From: Streptomyces rishiriensis
GTDB taxonomy: Bacteria > Actinomycetota > Actinomycetes > Streptomycetales > Streptomycetaceae
Direction of reading: 5' to 3'
Assembly (NCBI RefSeq): GCF_030815485.1
Contig: NZ_JAUSWV010000002.1
Span: forward strand, 2,666,001-2,730,000
Length of the DNA: 64,000 nt
Below, piece after piece: positions 39,952 to 47,769 of the stretch; position 1 is the first letter of the stretch; each line of letters opens with the position of its first letter. Both the position numbers and the translations under genes were made by a program. The notes under the pieces were generated by a model. The model made no database searches. It had not been told where the DNA came from and saw only the letters and a program-made list of their open reading frames with translations.

Positions 39952-41157
39952 GTGCCCGAACCCGAAACCAGTCACCCCGATCCCGCGGCGCACGCCGTCC
40001 ACCCCCACCCCGCGACGCTGAAGCGGCTGGAGAAGTCCTCCGGAAGTCTCGCCGCCCAGGCCATCGCGCGGATGGACGAGACACTGTCGTGGTACCGGGC
40101 GATGCCCCCGGAGAACCGTTCCTGGATCGGGCTGGTCGCCCAGGCGGGCATCGCCGCCTTCACCGAGTGGTTCCGGCATCCGGACACCCCGCAGGCCATC
40201 TCCACGGATGTGTTCGGCACCGCGCCGCGTGAGCTGACCCGGGCCATCACGCTGCGCCAGACCGTCGAGATGGTGCGCACCACCATCGAGGTCATGGAGT
40301 CCGCGATCGACGAGGTCGCGGCCCCCGGCGACGAGAACGTGCTGCGCGAGGCGCTCCTCGTGTACGCCCGGGAGATCGCCTTCGCCACCGCCCAGGTCTA
40401 TGCCCAGGCCGCCGAGGCACGCGGCGCCTGGGACGCCCGGCTGGAGTCGCTCGTCGTGAACGCCGTGCTGAGCGGTGAGGCCGACGAGGGGGCGGTGAGC
40501 CGGGCCGCCGCCCTCGGGTGGAACGCGCCCGAGCACGTGTGCGTGGTCCTCGGGACCGCGCCCGACGGGGACTCCGAGCTGACCGTCGAGGCGATCCGGC
40601 GGGCCGCGCGACACGCCAAGCTCCAGGTCCTCACCGGGGTCCTCGGCTCCCGGCTGGTAGTGATCGCCGGTGGCAGCGACAACCCGCTCGCCGTCGCGAG
40701 GTCGCTGATCGGGCCGTTCGCCGCGGGACCCGTGGTGGCCGGCCCCGTCGTACCCGACCTGCTCGCCGCGACCCGGTCCGCGCAGGCCGCCGCGGCCGGG
40801 CTCAAGGCCGGTTCCGCCTGGCAGGACGCACCCCGGCCGGTCCTGGCGGACGATCTGCTTCCGGAGCGCGCGATCGCCGGTGATCCCGGTGCGCGTGAGC
40901 AGTTGGTGGAGGAGATCTACAGACCGCTCGAGGAGGCCGGTTCCGCGCTCCTCGAGACACTGGCCGTCTATCTCGAACAGGCGTCCAGCCTCGAAGGGGC
41001 CGCACGGATGCTCTTCGTCCATCCGAACACCGTGCGCTACCGGCTTCGACGTGTGACTGACGTCACCGGCTGGTCACCTTCGGATGTACGCTCCGCGTTC
41101 ACGCTCCGGATCGCGCTGATCCTGGGGCGTCTGGTCGACGGCGATCCCCAGACCTAG
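39952..41157 (+). CDS. fasR: FasR, PucR-type activator of fatty-acid synthesis
   Basis: A 401-residue regulator of the PucR/CdaR type with a long N-terminal sensory region (about 20-300) and a C-terminal helix-turn-helix: LETLAVYLEQASSLEGAARMLFVHPNTVRYRLRRVTDVTGWSPSDVRSAF (about 337-386). Its place directly before fabD-fabH-acpP-fabF is that of S. coelicolor FasR (SCO2386), which activates this operon. GTG at 39952 is chosen from the conserved start PEPETSHPDPAAH. It ends 89 bases before fabD, with an interleaved inverted repeat in between. Confidence 0.9.
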   Translation: MPEPETSHPDPAAHAVHPHPATLKRLEKSSGSLAAQAIARMDETLSWYRAMPPENRSWIGLVAQAGIAAFTEWFRHPDTPQAISTDVFGTAPRELTRAITLRQTVEMVRTTIEVMESAIDEVAAPGDENVLREALLVYAREIAFATAQVYAQAAEARGAWDARLESLVVNAVLSGEADEGAVSRAAALGWNAPEHVCVVLGTAPDGDSELTVEAIRRAARHAKLQVLTGVLGSRLVVIAGGSDNPLAVARSLIGPFAAGPVVAGPVVPDLLAATRSAQAAAAGLKAGSAWQDAPRPVLADDLLPERAIAGDPGAREQLVEEIYRPLEEAGSALLETLAVYLEQASSLEGAARMLFVHPNTVRYRLRRVTDVTGWSPSDVRSAFTLRIALILGRLVDGDPQT

Positions 41158-41159
41158 GC

Positions 41160-41185
41160 TTTTGTCGGGGGTCCACAAAACCCCC
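41160..41185. promoter_or_regulatory. Interleaved inverted repeats upstream of fabD
   Basis: TTTTGT (41160-41165)/ACAAAA (41175-41180) and GGGGG (41167-41171)/CCCCC (41181-41185) form two overlapping dyads, about 65 bases before fabD. FasR is known to bind an inverted repeat upstream of fabDHPF, so this is the natural candidate. It could also act as a weak terminator for fasR. Confidence 0.5.
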
Positions 41186-41246
41186 TGCCGTTCTTCGTCC
41201 CTGTCCCCACGGGCGGCTTCGGCCGTCCACAAGAGAGAGTGTGAGA

Positions 41247-42173
41247 GTGCTCGTACTCGTCGCTCCCGGCCAGGGCGCCCAGACGCCCGGCTTCCTGACC
41301 CCCTGGCTCGAACTCCCCGGTGCCGCCGCCCGCGTCGCCGCGTGGTCGGACGCCATCGGCCTGGACCTCGCCCACTACGGCACCAAGGCCGACGCGGACG
41401 AGATCCGTGACACCTCGGTGGCCCAGCCGCTGCTGGTCGCCGCCGGGATCCTGTCCGCCGCGGCGCTCGGCGACCTCCCGGACATCGCGCCCGGCGCCGT
41501 GGCCGGCCACAGCGTCGGCGAGATCACCGCCGCCGCCTTCGCCGGAGTCCTCGACGACACCGCCGCCCTGACCCTCGTCCGCAAGCGCGGTCTGGCCATG
41601 GCCGACGCCGCCGCGATCACCGCAACCGGCATGTCCGCGCTGCTCGGCGGCGACCCGGAGGTCTCCGTCGCGCACCTGGAGAAGCTGGGGCTGACCCCGG
41701 CGAACGTCAACGGCGCCGGTCAGATCGTCGCCGCGGGCACGCTGGAGCAGCTCGCCGCGCTGAACGAGGACAAGCCCGAGGGCGTCCGCAAGGTCGTCCC
41801 GCTGAAGGTCGCCGGCGCCTTCCACACGCGCCACATGGCCCCCGCCGTCGAAGCGCTCGCCAAGGCCGCCGTGGAGCTCACGCCGGCCGACCCGAAGATC
41901 CGTTACGTCTCCAACCGCGACGGGCAATCCGTCGCGACCGGTGCCGAGATCCTGGAGCGGTTGATCGGCCAGGTCGCCAACCCGGTCCGCTGGGACCTGT
42001 GCATGGAGACCTTCAAGGAGCTCGGCGCGACCGCGCTGATCGAGGTGTCGCCGGGCGGCACCCTGGTCGGCCTCGCCAAGCGCGCCCTGCCCGGTGTGAA
42101 GACGCTGGCGCTGAAGACACCCGACGACCTCGACGCCGCTCGCGAGCTCATCGCCGAGCACGGCGTCGCCTGA
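41247..42173 (+). CDS. fabD: Malonyl-CoA:ACP transacylase
   Basis: A 308-residue FabD that moves malonyl from CoA to acyl carrier protein for fatty-acid (and often aromatic polyketide) synthesis. The active site GHSVGE is at 87-92 with Ser89. The GQGAQTPGF start and AGAFHTRHMAP His region (near residue 190) are typical. GTG at 41247 gives the start MLVLVAPGQGAQ known from the S. coelicolor enzyme and has AAGAGAGAG upstream. A GTG two codons earlier is too close to that site. First gene of fabD-fabH-acpP-fabF; the next start is 9 bases after its stop. Confidence 0.95.
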   Translation: MLVLVAPGQGAQTPGFLTPWLELPGAAARVAAWSDAIGLDLAHYGTKADADEIRDTSVAQPLLVAAGILSAAALGDLPDIAPGAVAGHSVGEITAAAFAGVLDDTAALTLVRKRGLAMADAAAITATGMSALLGGDPEVSVAHLEKLGLTPANVNGAGQIVAAGTLEQLAALNEDKPEGVRKVVPLKVAGAFHTRHMAPAVEALAKAAVELTPADPKIRYVSNRDGQSVATGAEILERLIGQVANPVRWDLCMETFKELGATALIEVSPGGTLVGLAKRALPGVKTLALKTPDDLDAARELIAEHGVA

Positions 42174-42182
42174 GGAGCCCTG

Positions 42183-43214
42183 ATGGCGAAGATCAAGCCC
42201 AGCAAGGGCTCCCCGTACGCCCGCATCCTCGGCGTGGGCGGCTACCGGCCCGTCCGGGTGGTCCCCAACGAGGTGATCCTCGAGACGATCGACTCGTCCG
42301 ACGAGTGGATCCGCTCGCGCTCCGGCATCGAGACCCGGCACTGGGCGAACGACGAGGAGACCGTCGCCGCCATGTCGATCGAGGCCTCCGGCAAGGCGAT
42401 CGCCGACGCCGGGATCGCCGCCGAGCAGATCGGCGCGGTGGTCGTGTCGACCGTCTCGCACTTCAAGCAGACGCCGGCCGTCGCCACCGAGATCGCCGAC
42501 AAGCTCGGCACGAACAAGGCCGCCGCCTTCGACATCTCGGCCGGCTGCGCGGGCTTCGGCTACGGCCTGACGCTCGCCAAGGGCATGGTGGTGGAAGGTT
42601 CCGCCGAGTACGTGCTCGTGATCGGCGTGGAGCGGCTGTCCGACCTGACCGACCTGGAGGACCGCGCAACGGCCTTCCTGTTCGGCGACGGCGCGGGCGC
42701 GGTCGTGGTCGGCCCGTCCGACGAGCCGCACATCGGTCCGACGGTGTGGGGATCGGAGGGCGACAAGTCCGAGACGATCAAGCAGACCGTGTCGTGGAAC
42801 GAATATCACATCGGCGACGTCACCACCCTCCCGCTCGACAGCGAGGGCAACATCAAGTTCCCCGCGATCACGCAGCAGGGCCAGGCGGTCTTCCGCTGGG
42901 CCGTCTTCGAGATGGCGAAGGTCGCCAACGAGGCGCTGGACGCCGCCGGCATCACCGCCGACGAACTCGACGTCTTCATCCCGCACCAGGCCAACGAGCG
43001 GATCATCGACTCGATGGTGAAGACTCTCAAGCTGCCGGAGTCGGTCACGGTCGCCCGTGACGTGCGCACCACCGGCAACACCTCGGCCGCCTCGATCCCG
43101 CTCGCGATGGAGCGGCTCCTGGCGACCGGCGAGGCGAAGAGCGGCGACACCGCGCTCGTCATCGGATTCGGGGCGGGTCTCGTCTACGCCGCCACTGTCG
43201 TTACCCTCCCCTAG
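42183..43214 (+). CDS. fabH: 3-oxoacyl-ACP synthase III
   Basis: A 343-residue KAS III that starts fatty acids by condensing a short acyl-CoA with malonyl-ACP; in streptomycetes it accepts branched primers. The catalytic triad is Cys122 (FDISAGCAGF), His268 (VFIPHQAN) and Asn299 (TTGNTSAAS). ATG at 42183 has GAGGAG upstream and follows fabD by 9 bases. Confidence 0.95.
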   Translation: MAKIKPSKGSPYARILGVGGYRPVRVVPNEVILETIDSSDEWIRSRSGIETRHWANDEETVAAMSIEASGKAIADAGIAAEQIGAVVVSTVSHFKQTPAVATEIADKLGTNKAAAFDISAGCAGFGYGLTLAKGMVVEGSAEYVLVIGVERLSDLTDLEDRATAFLFGDGAGAVVVGPSDEPHIGPTVWGSEGDKSETIKQTVSWNEYHIGDVTTLPLDSEGNIKFPAITQQGQAVFRWAVFEMAKVANEALDAAGITADELDVFIPHQANERIIDSMVKTLKLPESVTVARDVRTTGNTSAASIPLAMERLLATGEAKSGDTALVIGFGAGLVYAATVVTLP

Positions 43215-43295
43215 GCACTCCGTGCCGGATCATCCGGTCCGGTGCGGGCCACACCCCATGCCACACCCTCTGGAATATCAAAGAAGGAGCGCCAA

Positions 43296-43544
43296 ATGGC
43301 CGCCACCCAGGAAGAGATCGTCGCCGGTCTCGCCGACATCGTGAACGAGATCGCCGGCATCCCGGTTGAGGACGTCCAGCTGGACAAGTCCTTCACCGAC
43401 GACCTGGACGTCGACTCGCTGTCCATGGTCGAGGTCGTCGTCGCCGCCGAGGAGCGCTTCGAGGTCAAGATCCCGGACGAGGACGTCAAGAACCTCAAGA
43501 CCGTCGGCGACGCGACGAACTACATCCTCAAGAACCAGGCCTGA
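43296..43544 (+). CDS. acpP: Acyl carrier protein
   Basis: An 82-residue acidic acyl carrier protein. Ser41 in DVDSLSMVE is the phosphopantetheine site. ATG at 43296 has AAGGAG seven bases upstream. It lies 81 bases after fabH and 80 before fabF in the fab operon. Confidence 0.97.
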   Translation: MAATQEEIVAGLADIVNEIAGIPVEDVQLDKSFTDDLDVDSLSMVEVVVAAEERFEVKIPDEDVKNLKTVGDATNYILKNQA

Positions 43545-43624
43545 TCCATCGGCCCCCTGGGCTGAACTGCCCCGCCACCCGGCGGTGGCGCCGCTGAATC
43601 CTCGTAACGTTGGAGAAAGAATCC

Positions 43625-44905
43625 GTGAGCCCGACCAATCGCACCGTGGTCGTCACCGGTATCGGCGCAACTACACCGCTGGGTGGCGACGCAGCCTCTA
43701 CCTGGGAGGGTCTGGTCGCCGGTAAGTCCGGTGTCAAGGTCCTGGAGCAGGAGTGGGCGGCCGAGCAGGCCGTCCGTATCGCGGCCCCGGTCGCGGTGGA
43801 ACCCCTCGAGGTCATCCCGCGGCCGCAGGCCCGCAAGCTGGACCGCTCGGCGCAGTTCGCGCTGATCGCGGCCCGGGAAGCCTGGAAGGACGCCGGTTTC
43901 TCCGGCAAGGCCGGTGAGGACGGCAGCGAGGGCGACGTCGACCCCGACCGGCTCGGCGCGGTCATCGCCTCCGGCATCGGCGGCGTGACCACCCTGCTCG
44001 ACCAGTACGACGTGCTCAAGGAGAAGGGCGTCCGCCGCGTCTCCCCGCACACCGTGCCCATGCTGATGCCGAACAGCCCCTCCGCCAACGTGGGTCTGCT
44101 CGTGGGCGCCCGCGCGGGCGTGCACACGCCGGTCTCGGCGTGCGCGTCGGGCGCGGAGGCCATCGGCTACGCCATCGAGATGATCCGTACGGGCCGCGCC
44201 GACGTCGTCGTCGCCGGCGGTACGGAGGCGGCGATCCACCCGCTGCCCATCGCCGCGTTCGGCAACATGATGGCGATGTCCAAGAACAACGACGACCCGC
44301 AGGGTGCCTCGCGTCCCTACGACGTCGCCCGCGACGGCTTCGTCATGGGCGAGGGGGCCGGCGTGATCGTCCTGGAGTCCGCCGAGCACGCCGCGCAGCG
44401 CGGGGCCCGGGTGTACGCCGAGGCGGTCGGCCAGGGCATCTCCTCCGACGCCCACGACATCGTGCAGCCGGAGCCCGAGGGCCGCGGCATCGCGCACGCC
44501 CTCCAGAACCTGCTGGACAGCACCGACCTGAACCCGGCGGAGATCGTGCACGTCAACGCGCACGCCACCTCGACGCCGGCCGGTGACGTGGCCGAACTGA
44601 AGGCGCTGCGCAAGGTGTTCGGTGACGACGCCGACCACATGGCGATCTCCGCGACCAAGTCGATGACCGGTCACCTGCTGGGTGGCGCGGGCGGCGTGGA
44701 GTCCGTCGCGACGGTCCTCGCGCTGTACAACCGGGTCGCTCCGCCGACCATCAACGTCGAGAACCTCGACCCCGAGGCCGAGGCCAACGCGGACATCGTG
44801 CGGGGCGAGGCGCGCAAGCTGCCCGTGGAGGGCCGTATCGCCGCCCTGAACGACTCGTTCGGGTTCGGTGGGCACAACGTGGTGCTGGCGTTCCGCACGG
44901 TCTGA
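43625..44905 (+). CDS. fabF: 3-oxoacyl-ACP synthase II
   Basis: A 426-residue KAS II elongating enzyme. Catalytic residues are Cys173 (PVSACASGAEA), His313 (VNAHATSTPAGD), Lys345 and His350 (ATKSMTGHLLGGAG). GTG at 43625 (VSPTNRTVVVTGIG) has GGAGAAAG eight bases upstream; a longer frame from 43610 adds five residues. Last gene of the operon, with a very strong terminator 31 bases after its stop. Confidence 0.95.
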   Translation: MSPTNRTVVVTGIGATTPLGGDAASTWEGLVAGKSGVKVLEQEWAAEQAVRIAAPVAVEPLEVIPRPQARKLDRSAQFALIAAREAWKDAGFSGKAGEDGSEGDVDPDRLGAVIASGIGGVTTLLDQYDVLKEKGVRRVSPHTVPMLMPNSPSANVGLLVGARAGVHTPVSACASGAEAIGYAIEMIRTGRADVVVAGGTEAAIHPLPIAAFGNMMAMSKNNDDPQGASRPYDVARDGFVMGEGAGVIVLESAEHAAQRGARVYAEAVGQGISSDAHDIVQPEPEGRGIAHALQNLLDSTDLNPAEIVHVNAHATSTPAGDVAELKALRKVFGDDADHMAISATKSMTGHLLGGAGGVESVATVLALYNRVAPPTINVENLDPEAEANADIVRGEARKLPVEGRIAALNDSFGFGGHNVVLAFRTV

Positions 44906-44935
44906 GAAGCGCCGAGAGGCGCCGCAGTCGATCGA

Positions 44936-44978
44936 ACGGTGATGGCCCGAACCCCGCGGGGGTTCGGGCCATCACCGT
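44936..44978. terminator. 20-bp-arm bidirectional terminator after fabF
   Basis: A perfect inverted repeat with 20-base arms (44936-44955 and 44959-44978) around a GCG loop. The inner part is GGCCCGAACCCC/GGGGTTCGGGCC. It separates fabF from the convergent DUF3145 gene and can stop both. Confidence 0.95.
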
Positions 44979-45017
44979 CTCGCGGTCCGTTGTCGGCCGT
45001 TCGCGGGCCGGTCCGGC

Positions 45018-45512
45018 TCACACGACCTGGTGCAGCCAGCGCACCGGGGCGCCCTCGCCCGCGTATCTGAACGGCTCCAGTTCGTCGTCCCACGGCTTGC
45101 CGAGAAGCTTGGAGAGTTCGGCCTCCAGGTCCGTCTCGCCGCGCTGGCTGCGCAGCAGGGCGGCGCGCAGCCGGTCCTCGGGGATGAGGATGTCGCCGTG
45201 GATGCCGGTGACTGCGTGGAAGATGCCCAGGTCGGGCGTGCAGCTGTAGCGCTCGCCCTCGGCGGTGGCGCAGGGCTCGGCGGTGACCTCGAAGCGCAGC
45301 AGGTGCCAGCCGCGCAGTGCGGAGGCCAGCTTGGACGCCGTGCCGGCCTCGCCCTTCCAGGAGAACTCCGAGCGCCAGGTGCCGGGCGCGGCGGGCTGCC
45401 GGATCCAGTCGAGGTTGACGCGCGTGCCGAGCACCCCGGCGACGGCCCACTCGACGTGCGGGCACAGCGCGCGCGGCGCGGAGTGCACGTACAGAACTCC
45501 ACGTGTCGTCAC
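45018..45512 (-). CDS. DUF3145 family protein
   Basis: A 164-residue protein of the actinobacterial DUF3145 family: TTRGVLYVHSAPRALCPHVEWAV, LDWIRQPAAPGTWRSEFSWKG, ERYSCTPDLGIFHAVTGIHGDILIPEDRLR and a C-terminal PWDDELEPFRYAGEGAPVRWLHQVV. Function is unknown. It is conserved next to the fab operon. GTG at 45512 has GGAGGT five bases upstream. Confidence 0.85.
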   Translation of the reverse strand: MTTRGVLYVHSAPRALCPHVEWAVAGVLGTRVNLDWIRQPAAPGTWRSEFSWKGEAGTASKLASALRGWHLLRFEVTAEPCATAEGERYSCTPDLGIFHAVTGIHGDILIPEDRLRAALLRSQRGETDLEAELSKLLGKPWDDELEPFRYAGEGAPVRWLHQVV

Positions 45513-45774
45513 CGGGACCTCCGGGCAGAGCGGGACAGTCTTGCAGGCCGGCATGGCTGCGGTGGCAGGCAGCCGCGTTGATGGCGAGGCTACCGTGCGG
45601 CGGCGCAAGGAGTGTGACGTACCGTCGGTCCCAGTGCCGTGAAACCTCCGCCATTCACCCGGCAGGACGCCTGTGCGGGCGTGGGGCGTTCCATCTTGTG
45701 GGTGTGATTCGCCGGGAACTCCCGTGCGTTGTCATAGGGGGACGTTGTTCGAGGAGCGAGGGGAACACCGGCGG

Positions 45775-46677
45775 ATGCGGAAACGGAAGCGGCACGCGCG
45801 GGCCGTGCTCGCGGGCACGACGGCGGCCGTCCTGGGCCTGGCCGGCTGTGACGCGCTGGGGGGCGGCGACGCCGGGGGGTCCTCGGGCGCCGGGGCCCGG
45901 CAGGCGAAGCCGTCGCCGTCGCCGACCCCGCTGTGGGACTCCAGCCCGTCCTCGGTGGCGGCGGTGGGCGACTCCATCACGCGCGGCTTCGACGCGTGTA
46001 CGGTGCTCGCGGACTGCCCCGAGGTGTCCTGGGCGACCGGCGCCAGCGCGGAGGTGAACAGCCTCGCCGTCCGGCTGCTGGGCGCGGCGAAGGCGGCCAC
46101 GCACAGCTGGAACTACGCGGCGACCGGGGCGCGGATGGCGGACGTGCCGGCCCAGATGGCACAGGCGGCGGCCGAGAAACCGCAGTTGGTGACGGTGATG
46201 GCGGGGGCGAACGACGCGTGCCGGGAGTCGGCGGCGGCGATGACGCCGGTCGCCGACTTCCGTGCGGAGTTCCAGGACGCGCTGAGCACCCTGCGCCGGT
46301 CGCTGCCGAAGACACAGGTGTACGTGACGAGCGTGCCGAACCTGAAGCGGCTGTGGTCGCAGGGGCGGACGAACGCGCTGGGCAAGCAGGTGTGGAAGCT
46401 GGGCCTGTGTCCGTCGATGCTGGGTGACGCGGACGCGCTGGACTCGGCGGCGACCGCGCGGCGGGAGAGCGTGCAGAAACGGGTGGAGGACTACAACTCG
46501 GTGCTGGCGGAGGTCTGCGCGAAGGACGTACGGTGCCGCTTCGACGGCGGGGCGGTGTACGACTTCCGGTTCGGCACCGACCAGTTGAGCCACTGGGACT
46601 GGTTCCACCCGAGCAAGGACGGACAGGCGCGGCTCGCTGAGCTGGCCTATCGGGGGGTCACCGGGAAGGCCTCGTGA
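45775..46677 (+). CDS. SGNH-hydrolase family lipoprotein
   Basis: A 300-residue secreted lipoprotein: basic start, hydrophobic segment and lipobox LAGC with Cys25, then a Ser/Pro-rich linker and an SGNH/GDSL esterase domain. Block I is VAAVGDSITRGFD (nucleophile Ser68), an oxyanion segment is VMAGANDACRES, and the C-terminal Asp/His block is LSHWDWFHPSKDGQ. It probably removes acyl groups from surface glycans or lipids; substrate unknown. ATG at 45775 follows GAGGGGAAC. The galM gene starts 15 bases after it. Confidence 0.85.
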   Translation: MRKRKRHARAVLAGTTAAVLGLAGCDALGGGDAGGSSGAGARQAKPSPSPTPLWDSSPSSVAAVGDSITRGFDACTVLADCPEVSWATGASAEVNSLAVRLLGAAKAATHSWNYAATGARMADVPAQMAQAAAEKPQLVTVMAGANDACRESAAAMTPVADFRAEFQDALSTLRRSLPKTQVYVTSVPNLKRLWSQGRTNALGKQVWKLGLCPSMLGDADALDSAATARRESVQKRVEDYNSVLAEVCAKDVRCRFDGGAVYDFRFGTDQLSHWDWFHPSKDGQARLAELAYRGVTGKAS

Positions 46678-46692
46678 TTTAGGGTTTCGCTC

Positions 46693-47670
46693 ATGAGCGA
46701 ACACTTCGGAACACTTTCCGACGGCACTGAGGTGCACCGCTGGACCCTGGAGCGGGCGGGGACCCGGGTACGGGTCCTGTCGTACGGCGGGATCGTGCAG
46801 TCCGTCGAGGTCCCGGACCGGGACGGGCGCGCGGCGAACGTGGTGCTGGGGTTCGCGGACCTGGAGGGCTACCTCGCGCACCCGGAGCCCTTTCTCGGCG
46901 CGCTGATCGGCCGGTACGCCAACCGGATCGCGCACGCCCGGTTCCCGCTGGACGGTGTGACGTACACGCTGGAGCCGAACAACGCGCCGAACTCCCTGCA
47001 CGGCGGTCCGCGCGGCTTCGACAAGCGGGTGTGGGACGTCGTACCGGTCGAGCACGGGCTGCGGCTCAGCCGGGTCGCGCCGCACGGCGAGCAGGGCTTC
47101 CCGGGGCGCCTCGAGGTCACGGCGACCTACACACTCGACGCGTCGGGGGCGCTGCGGTTCGTGTACGAGGCGGTCACGGACGCCCCGACGGTGGTGAACC
47201 TGACCAACCACAGCTACTTCAACCTGGGCGGTCCGGGGAGCGGCGGCGCGGGCGGCCACGAACTGCGCGTCGCCGCCTCCCGTTACACGCCGGTGGACGC
47301 GGACCTGATCCCGACGGGTGAGTTCGAGCAGGTGGCGGACGGCCGGTTCGACTTCCGTTCGGCCCGTAAGGTCGGCGCCGGCTACGACCACAACTTCGTG
47401 CTCGACAAGGGCGTCACGGACACCCCGGTCGAGGTGGCCGAGCTGCACGATCCGGCGTCCGGGCGGGTGCTGACGGTGGCTACCACCGAGCCGGGGCTCC
47501 AGCTGTACACCGCCGACCACCTGGGCGAGCCCTTCGAGCCCGGCGACGGCGTCGCGCTGGAGACCCAGCACTTCCCGGACTCGCCGAACCGGCCGGAGTT
47601 CCCGAGCACCGTGCTGCGGCCGGGGGCCGGCTACCGGTCGGAGACGGTGTACGGGTTCTCGGTCCGGTAG
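46693..47670 (+). CDS. galM: Aldose 1-epimerase (galactose mutarotase)
   Basis: A 325-residue GalM that interconverts alpha and beta anomers of galactose or glucose. Family signatures are GRYANRIAHARF, SLHGGPRGFDKRVWDV (His), TVVNLTNHSYFNLGG with the catalytic His, and VALETQHFPDSPNRPEFP with the catalytic Glu. It may be co-transcribed with the SGNH lipoprotein gene 15 bases upstream. It is convergent with the GH3 gene across a terminator. Confidence 0.9.
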   Translation: MSEHFGTLSDGTEVHRWTLERAGTRVRVLSYGGIVQSVEVPDRDGRAANVVLGFADLEGYLAHPEPFLGALIGRYANRIAHARFPLDGVTYTLEPNNAPNSLHGGPRGFDKRVWDVVPVEHGLRLSRVAPHGEQGFPGRLEVTATYTLDASGALRFVYEAVTDAPTVVNLTNHSYFNLGGPGSGGAGGHELRVAASRYTPVDADLIPTGEFEQVADGRFDFRSARKVGAGYDHNFVLDKGVTDTPVEVAELHDPASGRVLTVATTEPGLQLYTADHLGEPFEPGDGVALETQHFPDSPNRPEFPSTVLRPGAGYRSETVYGFSVR

Positions 47671-47710
47671 GGGCCGCGGCGGTCCGGCGGGGCGCGGCGG
47701 AGAAGATGTT

Positions 47711-47744
47711 GCCCCGGTCCAGGGGTCAGGTCCCGGACCGGGGC
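47711..47744. terminator. Terminator between galM and GH3 gene
   Basis: Perfect 10-bp arms GCCCCGGTCC/GGACCGGGGC with a 14-base loop in the gap of two convergent genes. Confidence 0.75.
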
Positions 47745-47769
47745 TGTCGGTGGGGCGACGGGCGCCGGT

